Notes under the pieces: model-generated
Seen by the model: the letters and a program-made list of their open reading frames with translations, nothing else
Told to the model about the DNA's origin: nothing
Databases searched by the model: none
Source of the DNA: Streptomyces sp. CB01201
GTDB lineage: Bacteria; Actinomycetota; Actinomycetes; Streptomycetales; Streptomycetaceae
Reading direction: 5' to 3'
DNA length: 64,000 nt
Assembly (NCBI RefSeq): GCF_002803085.1
Contig: NZ_NNBJ01000001.1
Coordinates: 434,001 to 498,000 of the forward strand
Shown here: in pieces, positions 7,399 through 15,948 of the stretch
Position numbering within the stretch: position 1 is the stretch's first letter
Layout: each line of letters starts with the position of its first letter
Program-made: the position numbers and the translations under genes

Positions 7399-9630
7399 AT
7401 GAGAACTCCAGGATCCACCGGATCTTCCGGACCCCCGGCCCCGCGCCGCGCCACCCCCACCGTCCCGCTGCTCGCCCTGGGCGCCCTGCTCGCCTCTCTG
7501 GTGTCGGCGACCGCGCTCGCCCCCTCGGCGCACGCCGCCGACCTGCCGTCGGGCTGGGTCACCGTGGCCGCCAGGAACAGCGGCAAGTGCGTGGACGCGG
7601 CGGCGGCCGGTACCGCCGACGGCACGGCCGTCCAGCAGTACGCCTGCAACGCGAGCGCCGCACAGCAGTGGCAGTTCCAGACGACGAGCGACGGATACGT
7701 TCGCGTCAACAACCGCAATGACGCCGGCAAGGCCTGGGACGTCACCGACGTCTCGACCGCCGACGCCGCGCCCGTCCAGCTGTGGACGTACGGCGGCGGG
7801 GCCAACCAGCAGTGGCTGCCCGTCCAGGAGGCGGGCGGCAGCTACCACTTCGTGAACCGCAACAGCGGCAAGTGCCTCGACGTGCCGAGCGCCTCGACGG
7901 CGGACGGCGCCCGGATGCAGCAGTACGCGTGCAACGGGAGCGCGGCCCAGTCCTTCGCGCTGGACTCCGCGAGCGGGCCACAACCCCCCTCCGGCACACC
8001 GGACTTCGGGCCGAACGTCACCGTCTTCGACCCGTCGATGTCCGCCTCCGCCATCCAGGGCCGGCTCAACCAGGTCTTCGCCCAGCAGGAGAAGAACCAG
8101 TTCGGCGCACAACGCTACGCCCTGCTCTTCAAGCCCGGCACCTACAGCGCAGACGCCAACGTGGGCTTCTACACCCAGGTCGCCGGTCTCGGTCTCTCCC
8201 CGGACGACGTCACCATCAACGGCGCCGTGCACGCCGAGGCCGACTGGTTCCAGGGCAACGCCACCCAGAACTTCTGGCGCTCGGCGGAGAACCTGTCGGT
8301 CAACCCCACGGGCGGCAGCGACCGTTGGGCCGTGTCCCAGGCAGCCCCCTACCGCCGGATGCATGTGCGCGGCGACCTCCAGCTGGACGACGGCGGCTGG
8401 TCGAGCGGCGGTTTCATCGCCGATTCGAAGATCGACGGCCAGGTGCGCTCCGGCTCCCAGCAGCAGTGGCTCTCGCGCAACACCCAGTGGGGCAGCTGGA
8501 ACGGCTCCAACTGGAACATGGTGTTCGTCGGCGACGTCAACGCCCCCGCCAACACCTTCCCCAACCCGCCCTACACCACGGTCGCGCAGTCACCCGTGAC
8601 CCGTGAGAAGCCGTTCCTGTACGTGGACGGGGCCGGCGCGTACAAGGTGTTCGTGCCCGCCCTGCGGACCAACACCCAGGGCACGACCTGGTCGGGTGCC
8701 ACCCAGCCCGGCAGCTCGCTCGGGATCGACACCTTCTTCATCGTGAAGCCGGGCGCCACCGCCGGCGCCATCAACCAGGCACTCGCCCAGGGCAAGAACC
8801 TGCTGTTCACGCCCGGTGTCTACCATCTCGACCAGACCCTGAACGTGAACCGGGCCGACACCGTAGTGCTCGGCCTCGGGCTCGCCACCCTGGTCCCCGA
8901 CAACGGCATCACCGCGATGAGCGTGGCCGACGTCGACGGGGTGAACCTGGCCGGTCTGCTCATCGACGCCGGCACCACCAACTCCGGGACCCTGATGAGG
9001 ATCGGGCGGAGCGGGGCGAGCGCCCGGCACGGCGCCGACCCGACCTCCCTGCACGACGTGTTCTTCCGCATCGGCGGCGCCGGAGTCGGCCGAGCCACCC
9101 AGAGCCTCGTCGTCAACAGTTCCGACGTCATCGGCGACCACATGTGGCTGTGGCGCGCGGACCACGGCAGCGGCGTCGGCTGGACCAGCAACACCGCCGC
9201 CAACGGCCTCGTCGTGAACGGCACCGACGTCACGATGTACGGCCTGTTCGTCGAGCACTACCAGCAGCACCAGGTCATCTGGAACGGCAATGGCGGACGC
9301 ACCTACTTCTTCCAGAACGAGATGCCCTACGACCCGCCGGACCAGGGCTCCTGGATGAACGGCCCGACCCGCGGCTACGACGCGTACAAGGTGGCGAGCG
9401 GGGTGACCAGCCACGAGGCATGGGGGCTCGGCAGCTACTGCTACTTCAGCTCCAACCCCTCGGTGGTGGCCGAGCGCGCCTTCGAGGCACCCCCCGCACC
9501 GGGAGTCCGCTTCCACGACCTGGTGACGGTCTCCCTCGGCGGCACCGGCACCATCAACCACGTCATCAACACCAGCGGAGGGCCCTCCAACTCCGCGAAC
9601 AATGTGGCCGACCTGGTCTCGGGCCCCTGA
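7399..9630 (+). CDS. Secreted ricin-lectin plus beta-helix (pectate-lyase-like) protein
   Basis: Extracellular protein of 743 residues. The signal peptide runs to about residue 46 (APSAHA). Residues about 50-200 form a ricin-type beta-trefoil lectin with repeated NSGKC(V/L)D and QQWQF/NQQWLP (QxW) motifs, a carbohydrate-binding module. After a short Pro/Ser linker, residues 215-743 make one long domain beginning FGPNVTVFDPSMSASAIQGR, rich in short Gly/Asn-containing strands, which fits a right-handed beta-helix such as the pectin-lyase/GH55-type folds. Related streptomycete proteins are often labelled adenylyl cyclase or coagulation factor 5/8-like, names with no support visible here. ATG 7399 follows AGGAGA. 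A polysaccharide substrate is inferred. Confidence 0.8.
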   Translation: MRTPGSTGSSGPPAPRRATPTVPLLALGALLASLVSATALAPSAHAADLPSGWVTVAARNSGKCVDAAAAGTADGTAVQQYACNASAAQQWQFQTTSDGYVRVNNRNDAGKAWDVTDVSTADAAPVQLWTYGGGANQQWLPVQEAGGSYHFVNRNSGKCLDVPSASTADGARMQQYACNGSAAQSFALDSASGPQPPSGTPDFGPNVTVFDPSMSASAIQGRLNQVFAQQEKNQFGAQRYALLFKPGTYSADANVGFYTQVAGLGLSPDDVTINGAVHAEADWFQGNATQNFWRSAENLSVNPTGGSDRWAVSQAAPYRRMHVRGDLQLDDGGWSSGGFIADSKIDGQVRSGSQQQWLSRNTQWGSWNGSNWNMVFVGDVNAPANTFPNPPYTTVAQSPVTREKPFLYVDGAGAYKVFVPALRTNTQGTTWSGATQPGSSLGIDTFFIVKPGATAGAINQALAQGKNLLFTPGVYHLDQTLNVNRADTVVLGLGLATLVPDNGITAMSVADVDGVNLAGLLIDAGTTNSGTLMRIGRSGASARHGADPTSLHDVFFRIGGAGVGRATQSLVVNSSDVIGDHMWLWRADHGSGVGWTSNTAANGLVVNGTDVTMYGLFVEHYQQHQVIWNGNGGRTYFFQNEMPYDPPDQGSWMNGPTRGYDAYKVASGVTSHEAWGLGSYCYFSSNPSVVAERAFEAPPAPGVRFHDLVTVSLGGTGTINHVINTSGGPSNSANNVADLVSGP

Positions 9631-9639
9631 TGGTCCCGC

Positions 9640-10026
9640 TCAGTCGTCGAGGGTGATCCGGACGGCCACCGTGCCCGTCGCGCCGCGCCGCAGCCGGCTG
9701 CCGAGCAGGGTGAGCCGTCCGATCACGCCGTACTTGCGGCGCAGCAGCGCCCGGCAGGCCTCGGCGGTCGCCGGGTCGCAGATCTCCGCGGTCGCGGGAT
9801 GCGGCTCGCCCGTCGGGTTGCCGCGCACGTCGCAGGGGCCGACCAGCACATCGGACCGGTTGCGGATGCGCTTGACCTTCCAGGAGTCGGCGACCGTCCA
9901 GATCATCAGGGCATCGCCGTCCCGGACCACCCACACCGGGGTGGCGACGCCCGTGCCGTTCTTCTTGTACGTCGTGACGAGCAGGTACTTGCCGGCGCCG
10001 AGCCGGTTCAGTACTTCGGTGGGCAT
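9640..10026 (-). CDS. PPOX-class (flavin/F420-type) protein
   Basis: Small protein of 128 residues with the split beta-barrel fold of pyridoxamine 5'-phosphate oxidase-like proteins. KYLLVTTYKKNGTGVATPVW is the typical N-terminal strand pair. VRDGDALMIWTVADSWKVKR and NRSDVLVGPCD follow the family pattern. Many actinobacterial members bind coenzyme F420 and reduce small molecules; the cofactor cannot be fixed from sequence alone. ATG 10026 was chosen because GAGGA lies 7 bases upstream; the reading frame stays open to 10350 but loses family similarity there. It is divergent from a methyltransferase gene, with a perfect palindrome between them. Confidence 0.8.
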   Translation of the reverse strand: MPTEVLNRLGAGKYLLVTTYKKNGTGVATPVWVVRDGDALMIWTVADSWKVKRIRNRSDVLVGPCDVRGNPTGEPHPATAEICDPATAEACRALLRRKYGVIGRLTLLGSRLRRGATGTVAVRITLDD

Positions 10027-10212
10027 GGCGCCGTCCTCGGGTCCGCGGAGAAGCTGGAAGGCCCTTTCTAGCAGGTGGGCGCCGAGGGCGGCCGAACCGG
10101 AAGCCGCGGCGGCCCGTGCGGCGGCCCTGACCGGAAGGCGACTTGACGGTCCACCGGCCCGGCCGAAATCCGCACCGGCGCGCGGGACGCGCTGCGACCA
10201 TGGGACGGCAGA

Positions 10213-10230
10213 CCTCTGCCGCGGCAGAGG
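10213..10230. promoter_or_regulatory. 18-bp perfect palindrome, candidate operator
   Basis: CCTCTGCCG immediately followed by its exact reverse complement CGGCAGAGG. It lies 28 bp before the TTG start of the methyltransferase and about 190 bp before the divergent PPOX start. Zero spacing makes it a better dimer-binding site than a terminator. No regulator gene is adjacent, so the binding protein is unknown. Confidence 0.5.
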
Positions 10231-10258
10231 CCACCTCGCGTGACGACAGGAGCGACCG

Positions 10259-11302
10259 TTGGCGACCAGCTCGGACCACCCGCAGCACCCCACCGCCCCC
10301 ACCGTCCCCGCCGGCCCCTCACCGCTCAACGGGCTGTTGTACGGACACATCTACTCGGCCGCCGTACGGGCCGTGGCGGTGCACCGCATCGCCGACCGCC
10401 TCGCCGACGGCCCCCGTGCCGTCGAGGATCTCGCCAAGGACTGCGGCCTGCACGCGGACTCCCTGCGGCGCGTTCTGCGGCTGCTCGCGATGCACGGCCT
10501 GTTCAGCCAGGACGGGAGCGGCGCCTTCGGCCTGACCGAGGCGGGACGGCCGCTGCGTACGGACGTTCCCGGATCGCAGCACGCGGCGGCCCTGTTCATC
10601 ACCGACGAGATGCTCCGCCGGGCCTCCTACGGCATCACGGACACCCTGCGCACGGGGGAGACATCGTTCGAAGCCGCCTATGGGCGCCCGTTCTTCGAGC
10701 ATCTGGCGGCCACGCCCGCAGCACGGGACCTGTTCGACGCGGGGATGGCCTCGCTGTCCGGCCGGGTCGTCGAGCTGGTCGCGGGCAGCTACGCGTTTCC
10801 CGACGGCGGGACCGTCGTCGATGTCGGCGGCGGCCGGGGTGGCTTCCTGCGCGCGGTGCTCAGCCGTGAACCGGGCCTGAACGGCGTGCTGTTCGACCGC
10901 CCGGACACCGTCTCGGACCATCTGCTCGACGCCGAGGAGCTGACCGGGCGCTGGAGGGTGGCGGCCGGCGACTTCTTCACCGGGGTACCGGCCGGCGGCG
11001 ATCTCTATCTGCTCAAGAACATCCTGCACGACTGGGACGACGAGGACTGCCTGCGCATCCTGGGAGCCGTCCGCCGGGCCGCCGCCCCGGGCAAGCGGCT
11101 CCTGGTGGTGGACGCGGTCCTGCCCGACAACGGCGACCCGCACCCCGCCGTCGAGCTGGACATGATCATGCTCATGGTGCTGAAGGGCAGGGAGCGTACG
11201 GCCGCGGAGTTCGAGAGCCTGCTCACCCGGTCCGGCTTCCGCCTGAACCGGGTCCTGCCCACCCCGTCGCTGTCGTCGATCATCGAGGCGGAAGCGGTCT
11301 GA
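10259..11302 (+). CDS. SAM-dependent O-methyltransferase
   Basis: Methyltransferase of 347 residues of the plant-caffeate/hydroxyneurosporene O-methyltransferase type. Residues 20-100 form the N-terminal winged-helix dimerisation domain (HRIADRLADGPRAVEDLAKD). The SAM-binding motif I is VVDVGGGRGGFLRAVL, and LLKNILHDWDDEDCLRIL is the hallmark motif of this family, with the catalytic-region histidine. The start is a TTG at 10259 with AGGAG six bases upstream; no better in-frame start is present. Such enzymes methylate phenolic or polyketide metabolites. No biosynthetic partners are adjacent, so the substrate is unknown. Confidence 0.85.
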   Translation: MATSSDHPQHPTAPTVPAGPSPLNGLLYGHIYSAAVRAVAVHRIADRLADGPRAVEDLAKDCGLHADSLRRVLRLLAMHGLFSQDGSGAFGLTEAGRPLRTDVPGSQHAAALFITDEMLRRASYGITDTLRTGETSFEAAYGRPFFEHLAATPAARDLFDAGMASLSGRVVELVAGSYAFPDGGTVVDVGGGRGGFLRAVLSREPGLNGVLFDRPDTVSDHLLDAEELTGRWRVAAGDFFTGVPAGGDLYLLKNILHDWDDEDCLRILGAVRRAAAPGKRLLVVDAVLPDNGDPHPAVELDMIMLMVLKGRERTAAEFESLLTRSGFRLNRVLPTPSLSSIIEAEAV

Positions 11303-11308
11303 ACGGCC

Positions 11309-11323
11309 CCGGCCACCGGCCGG
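11309..11323. terminator. Short hairpin between convergent genes
   Basis: CCGGCC-ACC-GGCCGG forms a 6-bp stem with a 3-nt loop just after the methyltransferase stop and before the end of the opposing gene. It is a plausible but weak bidirectional terminator. Confidence 0.35.
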
Positions 11324-11330
11324 CCGGCCG

Positions 11331-11801
11331 CTACGCCCCCGCGACGAGATCGCGGACGTACAGGGCGAGGATGCCGAGCAGGGCGAGGATGACGAGCCAG
11401 GAGGTGAGGCCGGTGTGCCGGCTCCTGCGCGCCGGCTTCGGCGTCCGTCCCGCTCTCGTCCTGCGTGGTCCGCCCGGCTTCGACGGGCGCGCGGCGCCGC
11501 GGGGGGCGGGCCCCGCGGCGGTCTCCGCGAGCAACCTCCGGCAGATCGCCGCGAGTTCGGCCCGGCCGACGGTGAGACTGGCCACCGCCTCCGAGCGGGC
11601 CGGGGCGGTGGTGCCGCCGTCCAGGATGCGGCCGGCCCGGATCAGGACCTGGTCCTCGCCGCCGGTGGGGGAGAGGCTGATCCAGCGCTCGACATGGGAG
11701 CCCCGGATCACCACGGTGCCCGAACGTTCGCGGTACAGCGTGTGCTCCCGCCACAACAGCTCGGCCAACTCGCCTGCTGTCTCCCGTAGTTGCGCGTTCA
11801 C
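11331..11801 (-). CDS. Tail-anchored hypothetical protein
   Basis: Protein of 156 residues with no family I recognise. Residues 1-95 are soluble, alpha/beta in character, with TVVIRGSHVERWISLSPTGG. Residues 95-135 are basic and Pro/Arg-rich. The end carries one hydrophobic segment (WLVILALLGILALYVRDL), so it is probably a C-terminally anchored membrane protein with its bulk in the cytoplasm. GTG 11801 was chosen because GGGGG lies 7 bases upstream; an upstream ATG at 11840 lacks a site. It precedes another small hypothetical gene on the same strand going upstream. Confidence 0.6.
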   Translation of the reverse strand: MNAQLRETAGELAELLWREHTLYRERSGTVVIRGSHVERWISLSPTGGEDQVLIRAGRILDGGTTAPARSEAVASLTVGRAELAAICRRLLAETAAGPAPRGAARPSKPGGPRRTRAGRTPKPARRSRHTGLTSWLVILALLGILALYVRDLVAGA

Positions 11802-11884
11802 GCCACTTCCCCCCACACCCCTGGACCATCGAACAAGCATCGCACTCTAGCGGCAGTCGGGATGAGGTGCGAACCGGAAGTGGA

Positions 11885-12325
11885 TCACCCCGCCGGTTCG
11901 ACCTCCAGGTAGTGGTGCCGGCGCGGCCCGCGGTACTCCAGCGCCACCCACCCCAGCGTTCGCAGCGCCTCGGCACACCGCCGCAGCGCCTCGTTCGCCG
12001 TGTACTCGGCGCCGCTTCCGGGCGGGCCCAGCCATTCGACGCGGACCACGCGGTCGCCGTCCGCGGCACTGGCCCGATAGCCCGTGGCGCACCGCGTGCC
12101 GCCGCCGTCCACTGCGGAGGGCTCGATGCCCGAGGCCTCCAGGGCGAGGGCGACGGCCCGCAGCGGATTGCGCCGTTCCCACTCGGCGGGGCCCGATGTC
12201 CCCATGACCCGGCGGATGTTCAGCAGTCCGTCGAAGGCGATGCGTACGGCGGCCGCCCGCTCGGTGCCCCGCACCAGGGGCCCGTCCCCCGTGGCCGCCT
12301 CGAACGGCCGCGCCGCGTCAGTCAT
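11885..12325 (-). CDS. Conserved hypothetical protein
   Basis: Soluble protein of 146 residues, no transmembrane segment or signal. It begins MTDAARPFEAATGDG and contains a helical AFDGLLNIRRVMG and two strand-rich segments (GDRVVRVEWLGPPG and WVALEYRGPRRHHYLEVE). The start is well supported by GAGGAG 7 bases upstream. I do not recognise a domain. It may be co-transcribed with the SDR gene to its right, whose stop codon lies 37 bp upstream of this start. Confidence 0.6.
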   Translation of the reverse strand: MTDAARPFEAATGDGPLVRGTERAAAVRIAFDGLLNIRRVMGTSGPAEWERRNPLRAVALALEASGIEPSAVDGGGTRCATGYRASAADGDRVVRVEWLGPPGSGAEYTANEALRRCAEALRTLGWVALEYRGPRRHHYLEVEPAG

Positions 12326-12362
12326 CCGACCGCTCCTCAACTCGCTCCCGGATCAGCACAGT

Positions 12363-13103
12363 TCACCTACCGCCGGAGACCCGCAGGATCGCGCCGGTGG
12401 TGTACGAGGCGTCGGACGACAGGAGCCAGGAGACGGCTGCCGCGATCTCGGACGCCTTGCCCGGGCGGCCGAGCGGGATGCTGTCGGCCATCCTGGCCGG
12501 GCGCCCGGGATCGCCCATCGTGGCGTGCATGTCGGTGTCGATCAGACCGGGCGAGACCGCGTTGACCCGGATGCGATCCCGGCCGAGCTCCTTGGACAGG
12601 CCGATGGTCAGTGTGTCGGTGGCCGCCTTGGACGCCGCGTAGTGGACGTAGTCGCCGGGGCTGCCGAGGGTGGCCGCCGCGGAGGAGATGTTGACGATGG
12701 CGCCGCCACCCGAGGCCGCCATGTCGCGGGCCGCGCGACGGCAGCAGAGCAGATAACCGAGCAGATTCACCTCAAGGACCCGGCGCAGGTCCTCGGTGCG
12801 GGCGTCGGCGAGCCGGGTGAGCGGGCCGGTGACACCGGCGTTGTTGACCAGGCCGGTCACCGGCCCCAGCTCCGCCGCGGCCGTGTCGAACAGCCGCTCC
12901 ACGTCCGCCTCTTGAGAGGTGTCGGCCCGCACGGAGACGCAGCGGGCCCCGGCGGCGCGCACCGCCTCGGCCGCCGCCCGGGCGGCCTCCTCGTCGCTGA
13001 CGTACCCGAGGACGAGATCGTGCCCGTCGGCGGCGAGCCGGGCGCAGGTCGCCGCGCCGATGCCCCGGCTGCCGCCGGTGACGAGGGTGACCGGACGTGC
13101 CAT
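12363..13103 (-). CDS. SDR-family oxidoreductase, FabG-like
   Basis: Classical short-chain dehydrogenase of 246 residues. TGGSRGIG is the NAD(P)-binding glycine motif, NNAG the structural motif, SS in NISSAAA the catalytic serine region, and YAASKAA the YxxxK catalytic pair. The C-terminal SPGLIDTDMH and YTTGAILRVSGGR match 3-oxoacyl-ACP reductases. AGGAGA precedes ATG 13103. The reaction is reduction of a ketone, or the reverse, using NADPH; the fatty-acid role cannot be assumed because no other fatty acid genes are nearby. Confidence 0.85.
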   Translation of the reverse strand: MARPVTLVTGGSRGIGAATCARLAADGHDLVLGYVSDEEAARAAAEAVRAAGARCVSVRADTSQEADVERLFDTAAAELGPVTGLVNNAGVTGPLTRLADARTEDLRRVLEVNLLGYLLCCRRAARDMAASGGGAIVNISSAAATLGSPGDYVHYAASKAATDTLTIGLSKELGRDRIRVNAVSPGLIDTDMHATMGDPGRPARMADSIPLGRPGKASEIAAAVSWLLSSDASYTTGAILRVSGGR

Positions 13104-13205
13104 GTGCTTCTCCTGTGCTGGTTGGTGTGACCCCGCGCGCCCGCACCAAGTCTTACCGCACGGCCACCGGATCGGCACGCGGCCCCTGGCCCGTGGCCTT
13201 CGGGG

Positions 13206-13628
13206 TCATCCCGTACGCCACCAGACGGCCAGCCATCGTTCGTGGCGCTCCCGCGCGACCCGGGCGTCCGGGCCGGCCGGGCGGGCACCGAGCGTGATCC
13301 CGCACCGGGCACAGAGGTCGTGCTCCTCGTGACCGGTGAACCACCGGGTCGTGCCGGCCCGTCCGTCGCACGCCGGGCACGTTGAGGAGGGCTCGGCGGC
13401 GAGCCACAACTGCCGCGCGGCGCCGAGCTCTTCCACGGCTCGCACCAGGGACAGCGGATCCGCTGCGAGGTCCCCGGGCACACCGGCGCTGACGCAGAGG
13501 TGGTGATAGGTCGCCCGAAACCCGTAGGGAGCGAACATCACCACACAGGTGCGCAGGTTCGCGTGCCGGGCACGCGGCGTCAGCCGTACGTCGTGCACGC
13601 GCTGTCGGTGTGTCGCGAAGCCACTCAT
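13206..13628 (-). CDS. Hypothetical protein with zinc-ribbon-like cysteine pairs
   Basis: Protein of 140 residues. Two Cys pairs (CPACDG and CARCG, about 26 residues apart, with HEEHDLC between) suggest a zinc ribbon in the C-terminal half. The N-terminal half (RHANLRTCVVMFAPYGFR) is strand-rich. No enzyme motif is recognised. The start at 13628 lacks a strong ribosome site, so the exact N-terminus is uncertain. Confidence 0.6.
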   Translation of the reverse strand: MSGFATHRQRVHDVRLTPRARHANLRTCVVMFAPYGFRATYHHLCVSAGVPGDLAADPLSLVRAVEELGAARQLWLAAEPSSTCPACDGRAGTTRWFTGHEEHDLCARCGITLGARPAGPDARVARERHERWLAVWWRTG

Positions 13629-13680
13629 CGGCGCAGGCTATGCCGTGCCGTATGGGGTGCGCACATGAGTTGCGGCCTGG

Positions 13681-14157
13681 CTATGGGTGGGCCGCCGCCG
13701 CGGCGTCGAGGCCCTCGGTCAGGGTGGCCAGCAGGGCGCGCAAGGTGTGGAAGTCCTCGGGGGGCAGGTTGACCGCGCGCGCGATGTGCTGCGGCACCAC
13801 CCGGGCGCGCTCCCGCAGGGCCGTGCCCTGGTCGGTGAGGCGGATGGTGACGGACCGCTCGTCCGCCCGGCTGCGGTGCCGCTCGACGAAGCCCGCCGAC
13901 TCCAGGCGCTTGAGCAGCGGCGACAGCGTGCCCGAATCCAGCCGCAGCTTCTCGCCGATGCTCTTGACCGGCAGCTCGCCGTGCTCCCAGAGCGTCAGCA
14001 TCACGAGGTACTGCGGATACGTCAGACCCAGGTCCTTCAGGAGCGTGCGGTAGACGCCGTTGAAGGCGCGCGAAGCCGCGTGCAGCGAGAAGCAGAGCTG
14101 GAGGTCGAGCCGCAGGTAGTCCTCGTCGTGCGGGCGGGCGGGGGGCGTGGTCACCAT
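13681..14157 (-). CDS. ohrR: MarR-family organic peroxide sensor OhrR
   Basis: Redox-sensing repressor of 158 residues. LDLQLCFSLHAASRAF contains the conserved N-terminal reactive cysteine (Cys22), followed by LTYPQYLVMLTLWEHGE and the winged helix LDSGTLSPLLKRLESAGFV, all hallmarks of OhrR. Organic hydroperoxides oxidise this cysteine and release DNA. It is divergent from ohr, and the intergenic region holds overlapping palindromes of the OhrR type, so autoregulation and control of ohr are expected. Identification rests on sequence, context and operator together. Confidence 0.93.
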   Translation of the reverse strand: MVTTPPARPHDEDYLRLDLQLCFSLHAASRAFNGVYRTLLKDLGLTYPQYLVMLTLWEHGELPVKSIGEKLRLDSGTLSPLLKRLESAGFVERHRSRADERSVTIRLTDQGTALRERARVVPQHIARAVNLPPEDFHTLRALLATLTEGLDAAAAAHP

Positions 14158-14183
14158 GCGACCAGGCTAACACCACGCCATTT

Positions 14184-14205
14184 AGTTGTGCACAACTTAA
14201 TTGTG
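14184..14205. promoter_or_regulatory. OhrR operator between ohrR and ohr
   Basis: Two overlapping inverted repeats: AGTTGTG/CACAACT at 14184-14197 (perfect, no spacer) and CACAA-CTTAA-TTGTG at 14191-14205. The second closely resembles the TACAATT/AATTGTA operator described for Bacillus OhrR. It sits in the AT-rich part of the ohrR-ohr intergenic region, 27 bp from the ohrR start and 87 bp from ohr. Confidence 0.75.
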
Positions 14206-14291
14206 TGCTTCAGTTGGTTCCGGGCAGCCGACGCTTCCCCGTACGGACCCGCACCGGATCCGTACGGAGTCACATGAGAGGAACCGATCCC

Positions 14292-14708
<417 letters not shown>

Positions 14709-14724
14709 CCGCGCGCGCCGGACG

Positions 14725-15678
14725 TCAGGCCTGCTTGGCCAGCAGGCCGCGGTACCACGCGAGCGTGGCGTCGACGGTGTCGCCCAGGGCGACCGGCGCC
14801 GTGCGGAACGCGGCCTCGAAGGCGCCCGAGTCCATGATCTGCGGCTCGGTGTGCTGATAGAACATCTCGGCGTACGCGCCCATGAAGACCTCGTCGAACG
14901 GGCCGAAGGCGCGCGGCGCGTTCAATGTGACGATCTTCAGCGGGCGGCCCACCCGGTCCTCGATCATGCCGAGGATCTCGCGGGTGGTCCGGGCCGGCGC
15001 CGTCGGGAGGTGCCAGACGCGGCCGTCGCCGTGCGGGCTCTCGCCGAGCGTGGCGAGGCCCGCGGCCACCGCGCGGATGTCGGTGTAGCTGTGCGGCAGG
15101 TCGATGTCGCCCATGGTCAGCACCTCGCCGCCGGTCAGCGCGCCGGGGAAGACCGCCGCGCCGAGCGTCGAGTTGAGGACGCCGGGACCGACGAAGTCGG
15201 CGGACCGGCCGAGCACCACCGAAGCGCGCTCCTCGCGGTGCGCGGCGAGATAGATCTCGTCGAGCTCGGCCCGCATCCGGCCCTTGTGGGTGGTGGCGCG
15301 CCAGGGCGTCTCCTCGGTCATCACCTCGCCGCCCGTCCTGCCGTACGGGTAGAGCGTGTCGAGCACGACCAGCCGGGCTCCCTCCGCCTCCGCGGCGCCG
15401 AGCACCGCCCGCTGGATCCGGGGCATGACCTCGACCTGGAGCTGGTAGGCGACGTTCACACAGTGGTAGACGACCCCTGCCCCGTGGACGGCGGCCGCGG
15501 CCCCCTCGGGTGTCGAGACATCGCCCCGCATCCGGTCGACTCCCGCCGGGGCGGCGCCCTGTCCGGCCCGGTCGACGAGCCGGACCGGGTGGCCGCGGTG
15601 GGCGAGCTCGGTGGCGAGGGCGGTGCCGGCCGGCCCCGAGCCGAGGACCACGTGCAGGTTGCTTTCGGTGTGTGCCAT
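14725..15678 (-). CDS. NAD(P)-binding epimerase/NmrA-like protein
   Basis: Rossmann-fold protein of 317 residues of the extended SDR type. The N-terminal motif is VVLGSGPAGTALA followed by VRLVDR at the end of strand 2. GVVYHCVNVAYQ and LVVLDTLYPYG follow the epimerase pattern, but the usual YxxxK pair is replaced by YGRTGG, so ordinary dehydrogenase chemistry is doubtful. It may be a sensor, an isomerase or an NmrA-like protein. GGAGGGG precedes ATG 15678 and a good sigma-70 promoter lies at 15747-15775. Confidence 0.75.
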   Translation of the reverse strand: MAHTESNLHVVLGSGPAGTALATELAHRGHPVRLVDRAGQGAAPAGVDRMRGDVSTPEGAAAAVHGAGVVYHCVNVAYQLQVEVMPRIQRAVLGAAEAEGARLVVLDTLYPYGRTGGEVMTEETPWRATTHKGRMRAELDEIYLAAHREERASVVLGRSADFVGPGVLNSTLGAAVFPGALTGGEVLTMGDIDLPHSYTDIRAVAAGLATLGESPHGDGRVWHLPTAPARTTREILGMIEDRVGRPLKIVTLNAPRAFGPFDEVFMGAYAEMFYQHTEPQIMDSGAFEAAFRTAPVALGDTVDATLAWYRGLLAKQA

Positions 15679-15746
15679 GACGCATCCCCTCCTGGCCGGG
15701 ACGCTGCCGCGCCCGGCAGTGTTATGTGCAGTGCCGTTAGTTAGAG

Positions 15747-15775
15747 ACTATAACTCTCGCTATTAGTCGACGCAA
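15747..15775 (-). promoter_or_regulatory. Sigma-70-type promoter for the epimerase-like gene
   Basis: On the minus strand TTGCGT (15770-15775) and TATAGT (15747-15752) are 17 bp apart, close to the TTGACA/TATAAT consensus. The block is unusually AT-rich for this genome. Expected transcription start is near 15740, giving a leader of about 60 nt. Confidence 0.6.
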
Positions 15776-15881
15776 TGACGTGATGCTGCTGCCCTGGCCG
15801 GTGATGGGTTGGCTGCTGGATCGGCCGGCGGGCTCCGGGGCCCGGGCTCACGGGCCCGGGCCCGTACGGCGGCATGCGAAA

Positions 15882-15910
15882 GCGGGCGGTGGCTCGTGCC
15901 CACCGCCCGC
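15882..15910 (-). terminator. Strong hairpin terminator after the MFS gene
   Basis: GCGGGCGGTGG and CCACCGCCCGC form a perfect 11-bp stem with a 7-nt loop, about 40 bp downstream of the minus-strand MFS gene end. It has no U-tract. Confidence 0.65.
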
Positions 15911-15948
15911 CGAAAGTGCCTCGCCCCTCCTCGGAGGGGGAGGCCGTC

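Noticed and set aside
12363..13103. fabG as essential fatty-acid gene
   Set aside because: The family is right, but without other fab genes nearby the specific name is not supported.
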